From Bacilli bacterium (GTDB lineage Bacteria > Bacillota_I > Bacilli_A > RF39 > UBA660), in assembly GCA_028685445.1 (NCBI GenBank), contig JAQUDY010000071.1, positions 1 to 5,699 on the forward strand: a stretch of 5,699 nt of DNA. The letters are read 5' to 3'. Below the pieces are notes generated by a model. It worked only from the letters and a program-made list of their open reading frames with translations. It did not search any database and had not been told where the DNA came from. Position numbers and translations under genes: made by a program. Below are positions 1 through 4,142 of the stretch, piece by piece. The first letter of the stretch is position 1; each line of letters starts with the position of its first letter.

Positions 1-1
1 T

Positions 2-829
2 TTAGTAGTAGGAGTTCCAACTTTATTTGAAGCACTTGCTAATAGTGATGAACAGTCAAAAACCTATTTAAAATCTGTTACTGATTGTATTTCAGGAGGA
101 GACATTTTAAAACCTGAGTTGCGTAAAAGAGTTAATACTTATTTAATGGAACACGGTTCATCAGCACAATTAAGAGTAGGATATGGTTTAACTGAAAGTG
201 TTGCTGTGGTTATTCTATCACCAAGTCATTACTATAAAGAAGGTGCTATAGGTATACCGATGCCTAACACTGAAGTAAAAATATTTAAATTAGATTCATT
301 TAAAGAATGTAAACCAAATAAAAAAGGCGAAATATGTGTCTGTGGACCTTCAATAATGATGGGGTATTTGAATGAAGTAGAGGAAACAAAAAATACTTTA
401 GTAAAACACCCAGATGGGAAAGTATGGCTCCATACTGGAGATATAGGTTATAAAAATAGAGAAGGAATTATATTCTTTGAATCTCGCTTAAAAAGAATGA
501 TTATTACAAGCGGATACAATGTTTATCCACAATATATGGAACAACTCTTAGCGCTTCATCCTGCAATAGAAACAGCAGTTGTAGTAGGAGTACCTCATCC
601 TTATAAAAAACAAGTCCCAGTAGCTAATATTGTGTTAAAAAAGAATTATGTTAAAAGTACAGACTTAACTCAAAGTATTAAAAAGTATTTAGAAAAATCT
701 GTAGCCAAATATTCTATGCCTATTGCATATGAATATATTAAAACTGTTCCTAAAACTTTAATCGGAAAAGTAAATTTTAAAAAATTAGAAGAAGATTGTT
801 CTAAAAAATATGGAGTAGAAAAGAAATGA
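2..829 (+). CDS. Fatty acyl-CoA/acyl-ACP synthetase (AMP-forming ligase), 3' part
   Basis: This is the C-terminal 275 codons of an ANL-superfamily adenylating enzyme; the start lies left of the window and the frame is open from base 2. Such enzymes activate a carboxylic acid with ATP to an acyl-adenylate and pass it to a thiol (CoA or ACP). Visible motifs in order are GYGLTES near 178-199, the ATP-site TGD after WLH near 434-442, SRLKRMI, the hinge segment GYNVYP near 512-529, and PKTLIGK near 749-769, whose final Lys is the usual adenylation lysine. The SGGD before LKPEL and the YGLTE motif resemble long-chain fatty acyl-CoA synthetases. A TTG at 119 is in frame, but conserved family sequence continues upstream of it, so it is not the start. 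The TGA stop overlaps the next gene's ATG, so the two are translationally coupled. Substrate and acceptor cannot be read from this part. The family is secure; the fatty-acid assignment rests on motifs and the neighbour. Confidence 0.9.
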   Translation, partial: LVVGVPTLFEALANSDEQSKTYLKSVTDCISGGDILKPELRKRVNTYLMEHGSSAQLRVGYGLTESVAVVILSPSHYYKEGAIGIPMPNTEVKIFKLDSFKECKPNKKGEICVCGPSIMMGYLNEVEETKNTLVKHPDGKVWLHTGDIGYKNREGIIFFESRLKRMIITSGYNVYPQYMEQLLALHPAIETAVVVGVPHPYKKQVPVANIVLKKNYVKSTDLTQSIKKYLEKSVAKYSMPIAYEYIKTVPKTLIGKVNFKKLEEDCSKKYGVEKK

Positions 830-1446
830 AAAAAGAAGAACATTATTATAAATTTTCATTTTTAAGATTAATCTTAGGAATGTTATTTAAAATATTATAT
901 CGACCTAAGATTATTAATAATGATATAATACCAAAAGAAGGACCCATTATAGTAGCAGGAAACCATATTCATTTATTCGATCAAAATTTAGCAATATTAT
1001 CAACTAAAAGGATGTTACATTATATGGCTAAAATAGAATATTTTGATAACCCTAAAACAGCTTGGTTTTTTAAAATGGCTGGTTGTATTCCAGTTAATCG
1101 TAGTATTAAAGATGAAAAGGCTAAAACTGCTGCTATAGATATTTTAAATAACGGTTATGCGTTAGGTGTATTTCCCGAGGGAACAAGAAATAAGACAGGC
1201 GATTTTTTACTTCCTTTTAAATTTGGAGTGGTTTCTATGGCTCAAAAGACTAATGCTACAATAGTACCATTTGCTATAACTGGAGAATATAAGATATTCA
1301 AAAGAAATAATTTAAATATTAGATTCGGAAATCCTTTTAAAGTAGGTAAAAGTATGGATTTAAAAAAAGCAAACGAAAAATTATTTAAAGAAATTTCTAA
1401 TTTAAAAATGAAAGGTTTAGAAGAAATAAAAAATGAAAAACATTAA
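826..1446 (+). CDS. plsC: PlsC-type 1-acylglycerol-3-phosphate O-acyltransferase
   Basis: A 206-residue membrane-associated acyltransferase of the LPLAT/PlsC family, which moves an acyl chain onto the sn-2 position of lysophosphatidic acid or another lysolipid. Block I is NHIHLFD, giving the HX4D catalytic pair His47 and Asp52. Block III is FPEGTRNKTG (Glu118, Gly119, Arg121), which binds the glycerol phosphate. Block IV is the VPFAITG stretch near 147-153. The hydrophobic N-terminus (about residues 10-24) probably sits in the membrane. Length is normal for short bacterial PlsC proteins. The ATG shares four bases with the stop of the upstream ligase, and GGAG at 812-815 supports this start. 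Pairing with an acyl-activating enzyme suggests use or recycling of fatty acids. It may be the cell's main PlsC or a specialised lysophospholipid acyltransferase; the sequence does not decide this. Confidence 0.9.
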   Translation: MKKEEHYYKFSFLRLILGMLFKILYRPKIINNDIIPKEGPIIVAGNHIHLFDQNLAILSTKRMLHYMAKIEYFDNPKTAWFFKMAGCIPVNRSIKDEKAKTAAIDILNNGYALGVFPEGTRNKTGDFLLPFKFGVVSMAQKTNATIVPFAITGEYKIFKRNNLNIRFGNPFKVGKSMDLKKANEKLFKEISNLKMKGLEEIKNEKH

Positions 1447-1600
1447 TCTAGATGGTATAAAGTACAAAGTTATAAAGACATTAAAATCAGATGACTGGAT
1501 ATATTATTACACTTTAGATCTAACAAATGATAATGAAGTTGTTATTTTATGTAAAAACGAATTAGATAAATCTAGTAAAATAGAAAAGGTAGATCAATGA
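1433..1600 (+). CDS. Small protein of unknown function, 55 residues
   Basis: A short ORF starts with ATG inside the last 14 bases of the acyltransferase gene and ends with TGA six bases before a terminator-like hairpin. I do not recognise the family. The predicted protein is soluble and charged, with alternating hydrophobic and polar residues (YKVIKTL, WIYYYTLDLT, EVVILC) that suggest a small beta-sheet fold. It has no signal peptide or membrane segment. The style recalls small DUF1292-like Firmicutes proteins, but I cannot show homology. In its favour are the overlapping last-gene position in an operon, a normal codon pattern with one TGG Trp, and the terminator right behind it. Against it, the Shine-Dalgarno is weak (only AGAAG-like purines upstream), so translation would depend on coupling to the acyltransferase. 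An untranslated operon tail is the alternative. Confidence 0.55.
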   Translation: MKNINLDGIKYKVIKTLKSDDWIYYYTLDLTNDNEVVILCKNELDKSSKIEKVDQ

Positions 1601-1606
1601 GAATAT

Positions 1607-1652
1607 CCTATTGTAATGAATAAATTTGCATTGAAATAGGCTTTCTTTTTTT
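1607..1652 (+). terminator. Intrinsic terminator-like hairpin before folD
   Basis: CCTATTGTAATG (1607-1618) pairs with CATTGAAATAGG (1629-1640) through one G-A mismatch and one U-G wobble, around a 10-base loop. The tract CTTTCTTTTTTT (1641-1652) follows. It should end or reduce transcription of the lipid operon. The stem is AT-rich and imperfect, so some readthrough into folD is likely. The T-tract touches the folD Shine-Dalgarno directly. Confidence 0.7.
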
Positions 1653-1659
1653 AGGAGGG
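1653..1659 (+). promoter_or_regulatory. Strong Shine-Dalgarno of folD
   Basis: AGGAGGG lies four to five bases before the ATG at 1663 and fixes the folD start. It is the closest match to the anti-Shine-Dalgarno in the window and immediately follows the terminator T-tract. No convincing sigma-A promoter for folD is visible between the hairpin and the gene. A promoter inside the small ORF (for example TTGTTA at 1539-1544 with TAGATA at 1563-1568) is possible but weak. Confidence 0.8.
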
Positions 1660-1662
1660 AAC

Positions 1663-2502
1663 ATGAATATAATTGACGGCAAAAAAATTAGTAATATTTA
1701 TTTAGAACAATTAAAATCTAAAATTAAACACAACAAATTATCTTTAGCTGTAATTCAAGTTGGAGATGACCTAGCTAGTAGCATTTATATTAAACAAAAA
1801 GAGAATATGGCAAAAGAATTAAAGATTGACTTTAAACATCTAAAATTTAAAGAAAGCATAGACGAAAAAGAGTTATTAGAAGTGATAACTAAGTTAAATA
1901 AAAGTGATATAACTGGTATTTTAGTTCAACTTCCGATTCCTGATCATTATGATATTTTAACGATTCAAAATGCTATAGATTCTAAAAAGGATGTTGATGG
2001 TTTTCATTTTTTAAATGTAAATAAACTAATTAATAATAAAAAAAGTCTTATTCCGTGCACCGCTAAAGGAATTATAACATTATTAAAGTATTATAATATT
2101 AGTTTAGAATCAAAAAATGTAGTTGTTATTGGTCGAAGTAATATAGTAGGAAGACCAATAAGTGATATATTACTTAATGAAAATGCCACCGTTACAATAT
2201 GTCATTCTAAAACAAAAAAATTAAGACTTTTTACTAGAAAAGCTGACATATTAATTGTAGCAGCTGGTCAAAAACACTTAATAAAATCAAATATGGTAAA
2301 AAAAGGCGTTGTTATTATTGATGTTGGAATAACAAAGTTTGAAAATAAGTTATATGGAGATGTTGATTTTGAAAAGATAAAAAGAAAAGCAAAATTAATA
2401 ACTCCAGTTCCAGGAGGAGTAGGTCCTATGACGGTATATTCATTATTCGAAAACTTGCATGAAGCCTATCTTCTTCAAAAATCAAATGAAGTTGTTGAAT
2501 AA
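1663..2502 (+). CDS. folD: Bifunctional methylene-THF dehydrogenase/methenyl-THF cyclohydrolase FolD
   Basis: A full-length FolD of 279 residues, slightly shorter than the usual 280-300. This cytoplasmic enzyme oxidises 5,10-methylene-THF with NADP+ and hydrolyses the methenyl product to 10-formyl-THF, supplying one-carbon units for purines and initiator formyl-Met. The N-terminal catalytic domain shows SIYIKQK with Tyr42 and catalytic Lys46, VQLPIPDH with Gln89, and KDVDGFHF with Asp112. The linking PCTAKG (131-136) carries Ala where Pro is more common. The Rossmann domain shows VVVIGRSNIVGRP (153-165), HSKT (181-184) and ITPVPGGVGPMT (246-257). Key active-site residues are present, so both activities are expected. 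The ATG is set by the AGGAGGG site. xseA/xseB, often next to folD in Firmicutes, are not adjacent here; a tRNA gene follows instead. The tRNA promoter's -35 overlaps the TAA stop. Confidence 0.97.
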   Translation: MNIIDGKKISNIYLEQLKSKIKHNKLSLAVIQVGDDLASSIYIKQKENMAKELKIDFKHLKFKESIDEKELLEVITKLNKSDITGILVQLPIPDHYDILTIQNAIDSKKDVDGFHFLNVNKLINNKKSLIPCTAKGIITLLKYYNISLESKNVVVIGRSNIVGRPISDILLNENATVTICHSKTKKLRLFTRKADILIVAAGQKHLIKSNMVKKGVVIIDVGITKFENKLYGDVDFEKIKRKAKLITPVPGGVGPMTVYSLFENLHEAYLLQKSNEVVE

Positions 2503-2522
2503 AATCATCACTTTGATATAAT
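2495..2522 (+). promoter_or_regulatory. Sigma-A-type promoter of tRNA-Thr, overlapping folD stop
   Basis: TTGAAT (2495-2500), a 16-base spacer and a perfect TATAAT (2517-2522) lie just before the tRNA. The -35 box overlaps the last folD codons and stop. Usual spacing puts transcription start near 2529, only about two bases before the mature tRNA 5' end. Confidence 0.75.
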
Positions 2523-2530
2523 GTTAATAA

Positions 2531-2604
2531 GCCGAATTAGTTAAGTGGTATAACAGGCCCATGGTAAGGGTCAGTCGAAAGTTCGATTCTCTCATTCGGC
2601 ACCA
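2531..2604 (+). tRNA. tRNA-Thr (anticodon GGT), CCA encoded
   Basis: The cloverleaf folds as follows: acceptor GCCGAAT/ATTCGGC (2531-2537/2594-2600), D stem GTTA/TAAC (2540-2543/2551-2554) with the 7-base loop AGTGGTA, anticodon stem GGCCC/GGGTC (2556-2560/2568-2572) with one G-U pair, loop ATGGTAA with anticodon GGT at 2563-2565, a four-base variable loop, and T loop TTCGATT (2582-2588). Discriminator A and CCA are encoded at 2601-2604. C2-G71 and the GGU anticodon agree with threonine identity and reading of ACC/ACU. Odd points are an A at position 32 (normally a pyrimidine) facing A38, an A-C mismatch in the middle of the T stem (2579/2591), and a variable loop one base shorter than usual. 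It is followed by its own terminator. I expect it to be functional but divergent. Confidence 0.88.
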
Positions 2605-2616
2605 TTATTATAATTT

Positions 2617-2636
2617 AAACCTAATTAGGTTTTTTT
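2617..2636 (+). terminator. Terminator after tRNA-Thr
   Basis: AAACCT (2617-2622), loop AATT, AGGTTT (2627-2632), then T to 2636. The 16-base core is a perfect palindrome followed by a T-run. It ends the tRNA transcript, and any folD readthrough, just before the promoter of the HTH gene. Confidence 0.8.
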
Positions 2637-2652
2637 ATCTTAGAATTTAATA

Positions 2653-2674
2653 TGTTACAATAGTTAAAAGGTGT
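2653..2674 (+). promoter_or_regulatory. Extended -10 promoter and ribosome site of the HTH membrane gene
   Basis: TGTTACAAT (2653-2661) is an extended -10 element: TG, one base, then TACAAT. The -35 region at 2633-2638 is only a T-rich tail of the upstream terminator, so the TG extension probably compensates. AAAGGTG (2667-2673) lies seven bases before the ATG at 2681. Usual spacing puts the start of transcription near 2668, which falls in the Shine-Dalgarno region, so the mRNA leader would be very short. Confidence 0.55.
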
Positions 2675-2680
2675 TAAAAT

Positions 2681-3385
2681 ATGGATCAAGAAAAAATAGG
2701 CAATATTATAAGAAAAATAAGAAAAGATAATAAACTAACTCAAAAACAACTTGCTGATAAGTTAGGAGTTACTTATCAAGCAGTAAGTAAATGGGAAAAC
2801 GGAAAAAACATTCCTGATATATCCACATTAAAACTAATAAGTGATGAATTTAAAATTGATTTAAATTTAATATTAGATGGAAAAACAAACTCTAATAATA
2901 AAAAAATACGAACAATTTTACTAACAATCACAATATTTGTATTTTTCTTTATTATCTATTTTCTTTTATTTCACAAACATGACTTTAATTTTAAAACGCT
3001 ATCAGCAGAATGTGAAAATTTTAAAATAGCAGGAAGCATTGCTTATAATAAAGATAAATCAACAATTTATATTTCTCAAATAGAATATTGTGGAGCTCCA
3101 GATAAAAAAGTTTATAAAAATATAGAATCAATTCTTTATGAGTCTTCTAATAATATAAACAAAAAAATCAGTAATCATAAAATAGAAGATGCTTATATAA
3201 CGTTAGATGAATACCTTCAAAATTTATCATTTTATATAGAGAATTATAATTCAATATGTAAAGATTTTATAAAAACAGAACTTTATATTGAACTATATAT
3301 AACCGATTTAGAAGAAAAGGTTATAACATATAAAATTCCTTTAAATCTACAAAAGAAAGATTGTAATATAAAAAAAGGAACATAA
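2681..3385 (+). CDS. Membrane-anchored Xre-family HTH protein with extracytoplasmic domain
   Basis: A 234-residue protein in three parts. Residues 5-63 form a classic Xre/Cro helix-turn-helix, with LTQKQLADKLGVTYQAVSKWENGKNIPDISTL as the recognition core. A basic patch (NNKKIR, 72-77) precedes one strong membrane helix at about 78-97, which by the positive-inside rule puts the HTH in the cytoplasm and the rest outside. The outer part (about 100-234) is mixed strand and helix and holds all four cysteines (111, 137, 193, 228), which could form two disulfides. The likely role is a membrane-bound regulator that senses something at the cell surface; the ligand and target genes are unknown. Similar HTH-plus-membrane-helix proteins are common in low-G+C Gram-positives. 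It sits alone between a tRNA terminator and its own terminator, so its genetic context gives no function. Confidence 0.85.
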   Translation: MDQEKIGNIIRKIRKDNKLTQKQLADKLGVTYQAVSKWENGKNIPDISTLKLISDEFKIDLNLILDGKTNSNNKKIRTILLTITIFVFFFIIYFLLFHKHDFNFKTLSAECENFKIAGSIAYNKDKSTIYISQIEYCGAPDKKVYKNIESILYESSNNINKKISNHKIEDAYITLDEYLQNLSFYIENYNSICKDFIKTELYIELYITDLEEKVITYKIPLNLQKKDCNIKKGT

Positions 3386-3428
3386 AATGTTTTGAATATT
3401 TTAATATAAAATTATCATAGAATGCACT

Positions 3429-3459
3429 AAAAAACCTTACAATGTAAGGTTTTATTTTT
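3429..3459. terminator. Bidirectional terminator between HTH gene and tRNA-Val
   Basis: AAAACCTTAC (3431-3440), loop AAT, GTAAGGTTTT (3444-3453) form a perfect 10-pair stem. T-runs follow on the plus strand (3455-3459) and, read on the minus strand, at 3434-3429. It can stop the HTH transcript rightward and the tRNA-Val transcript leftward. The stretch 3386-3428 before it shows no other feature. Confidence 0.85.
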
Positions 3460-3462
3460 AAA

Positions 3463-3539
3463 TGGTGGGCGATATTGGACTCGAACCAATGACCTCTACG
3501 ATGTCAACGTAGCACTCTAACCAGCTGAGCTAATCGCCC
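3463..3539 (-). tRNA. tRNA-Val (anticodon GAC), CCA encoded
   Basis: Read on the minus strand: acceptor GGGCGAT/ATCGCCC, D stem GCTC/GAGT (one G-U pair), anticodon stem CTACG/CGTAG with loop TTGACAT, variable loop AGGTC, and a perfect five-pair T stem ATTGG/CCAAT around TTCGAGT. Discriminator A and CCA are encoded (plus-strand 3466 and 3463-3465). Anticodon GAC is at plus 3503-3505 and reads GUC/GUU, giving valine; it should not be confused with the tRNA-Asp anticodon GTC. All stems are intact, so it should be functional. It converges on the HTH gene and shares the bidirectional terminator with it. Confidence 0.95.
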
Positions 3540-3547
3540 GCATAAAC

Positions 3548-3576
3548 ATTATACAAAAAAACTAGGTTATAATCAA
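3548..3576 (-). promoter_or_regulatory. Sigma-A-type promoter of tRNA-Val inside the upstream terminator
   Basis: On the minus strand, TTGATT (3576-3571), a 17-base spacer and a perfect TATAAT (3553-3548) point at the tRNA. The -35 lies in the loop of the terminator hairpin that ends the coat gene pair and contains that gene's TGA stop. The expected transcription start is near 3541, about two bases from the mature tRNA. Confidence 0.78.
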
Positions 3577-3583
3577 CCTAGTT
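3555..3583 (-). terminator. Terminator of the Coat F-like gene pair, overlapping its last codons
   Basis: On the minus strand AACTAGGTT (3583-3575) pairs with AACCTAGTT (3568-3560) around a six-base loop and is followed by seven T residues (3561-3555), some of which belong to the stem. The first arm encodes the last codons of the upstream gene and the loop holds most of the TGA stop. It separates this pair from tRNA-Val. Confidence 0.8.
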
Positions 3584-3824
3584 CTGTAGATAATTTGTCA
3601 TGCTCTTTTGAAATTTTTGTTTTTGGTGCTTCTTCTAATTGATACCAGTCGTTATTATAACATAATGTAAAAACACTTTTAGCTGCCTCGCTTAATTTTT
3701 TAAAAGTATCAAGATATATTTTATAAACATGATCACTAGAAGCTTCGTTTAATGCTGTGGATGTATTGTGTACTAAATATTTTTCATTAAGTAAAACATC
3801 CATCATAATATATTTGTCTTCCAT
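3573..3824 (-). CDS. Coat F-like (CotF domain) small helical protein
   Basis: An 83-residue, mostly helical protein. The layout fits the Coat F domain family: an N-terminal LNEKYLVHNTSTALNEASSDHVYK helix, a second amphipathic helix, and the closing NNDWYQLEEA, which matches the W-Y-x-x-E-x-A ending typical of CotF-like proteins (Trp60, Tyr61, Glu64, Ala66). In Bacillus subtilis CotF is a spore coat protein; many short homologues in other Firmicutes have no known role. The ATG shares one base with the stop of the upstream partner (TAATG), so translation is probably coupled; a Shine-Dalgarno-like AAGGGA lies about 11 bases before it. The gene ends with TGA inside its terminator. No signal peptide or membrane segment is seen. 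Family assignment is by motif memory, not by search. Confidence 0.75.
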   Translation of the reverse strand: MEDKYIMMDVLLNEKYLVHNTSTALNEASSDHVYKIYLDTFKKLSEAAKSVFTLCYNNDWYQLEEAPKTKISKEHDKLSTELG

Positions 3825-4033
3825 TAACCATCATTCCCTTCTATCAAGTTTAATAAATCTTCACAGATTTGATGATGAAGATCACTAAGCTCATTAAGTA
3901 ATTTTACACATTCTTCATCTTCACATTGATTTAAATAATAATCATATTTTTTTGCAGCAACAATATTCCAATTAAACATATCTGATATGTAAGATAAGTC
4001 TTTTGTTGAAATCATATTCGGTATTTTTTTCAT
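3824..4033 (-). CDS. Coat F-like (spore coat-related) small protein, 69 residues
   Basis: A 69-residue helical protein with PNMISTKDLSYISDMFNWN followed by a helix pair ending LHHQICEDLLNLI. This resembles the short partner proteins found beside CotF-like genes, in which ISTKDLxYxxDMFxWN is a recurrent start. Cysteines are at 37, 42 and 57 and a His pair at 53-54; metal binding is conceivable but not shown. I chose the ATG at 4033 (MKKIPN) over the one two codons earlier at 4039, because GGAGG at 4044-4040 directly touches the 4039 ATG but stands six bases from 4033. It is first in a two-gene unit and overlaps the next start by one base. The two proteins probably form a helical pair or act in the same layer. 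A real sporulation role is inferred from the family only. Confidence 0.7.
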   Translation of the reverse strand: MKKIPNMISTKDLSYISDMFNWNIVAAKKYDYYLNQCEDEECVKLLNELSDLHHQICEDLLNLIEGNDG

Positions 4034-4039
4034 AATCAT

Positions 4040-4044
4040 CCTCC
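4040..4044 (-). promoter_or_regulatory. Shine-Dalgarno deciding the start of the first Coat F-like gene
   Basis: GGAGG on the minus strand (4044-4040) sits six bases before the ATG at 4033 and zero bases before the in-frame ATG at 4039. Normal spacing favours 4033, giving a protein two residues shorter than the longest frame. Confidence 0.75.
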
Positions 4045-4073
4045 ATTATTATGTTGGCATATATCCTTTTATT

Positions 4074-4082
4074 TATACTATG
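4074..4082 (-). promoter_or_regulatory. Possible sporulation-type -10 element (CATAGTATA)
   Basis: On the minus strand CATAGTATA fits the CATANNNTA pattern of Bacillus sigma-K/sigma-E -10 boxes and lies about 40 bases before the first Coat F-like gene. No good -35 partner is at the expected distance, and no good sigma-A promoter is seen for this unit. The match is short and could be chance in AT-rich DNA. Confidence 0.3.
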
Positions 4083-4090
4083 AAGAATCA

Positions 4091-4119
4091 TTTACAGCAT
4101 GCGCTATATATATTATAAT
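4091..4119 (+). promoter_or_regulatory. Sigma-A-type promoter of the ABC exporter operon
   Basis: TTTACA (4091-4096), an exact 17-base spacer and TATAAT (4114-4119) form the best full promoter in the window. Transcription should start near 4126. AGAAGG (4130-4135) is the ribosome site, seven bases before the ATG at 4143. No obvious operator repeat surrounds it. Confidence 0.8.
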
Positions 4120-4142
4120 AAGTTTAGGAAGAAGGTATTTAA

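Noticed and set aside
119..829. A 236-residue ligase starting at TTG 119.
   Set aside because: The same frame is open to base 2 and encodes family-like sequence (VGVPTLFEAL, CISGGD) before 119, so the gene is cut by the window edge and 119 is internal.
1598..1639. Reading TGA at 1598 as tryptophan would extend the small ORF by 14 codons (Mycoplasma-type code).
   Set aside because: All seven Trp codons seen are TGG, no long gene contains an in-frame TGA, and TGA also ends the ligase and the 83-residue Coat F-like gene at sensible places.
1601..1662. A folate or other riboswitch before folD.
   Set aside because: The untranslated stretch is only about 60 bases and holds one simple hairpin with a T-tract, with no room for a known aptamer.
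3501..3507. Minus-strand tRNA read as tRNA-Asp because GTC appears on the plus strand.
   Set aside because: The tRNA is on the minus strand, where the loop is TTGACAT and the anticodon is GAC, meaning valine.
4037..4039. ATG at 4039 as start of the first Coat F-like gene.
   Set aside because: GGAGG touches this codon with no spacing; the ATG at 4033 has normal spacing of six bases.
4081..4086. The Asp in the Q-loop region and non-LSGGQ signature of the ABC ATPase as signs of a dead enzyme.
   Set aside because: Walker A, Walker B Glu, D-loop and switch His are intact, and such Q-loop and HGMKQ signatures are common in ABC-2 exporter ATPases. (The residues themselves are encoded near 4383 and 4533-4556.)
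4097..4120. GCATGC palindrome and TATATATATTATAATA run as an operator or replication element.
   Set aside because: The palindrome is six bases, sits in a promoter spacer, and the AT run is explained by the -10 region; there are no DnaA-box-like repeats nearby.
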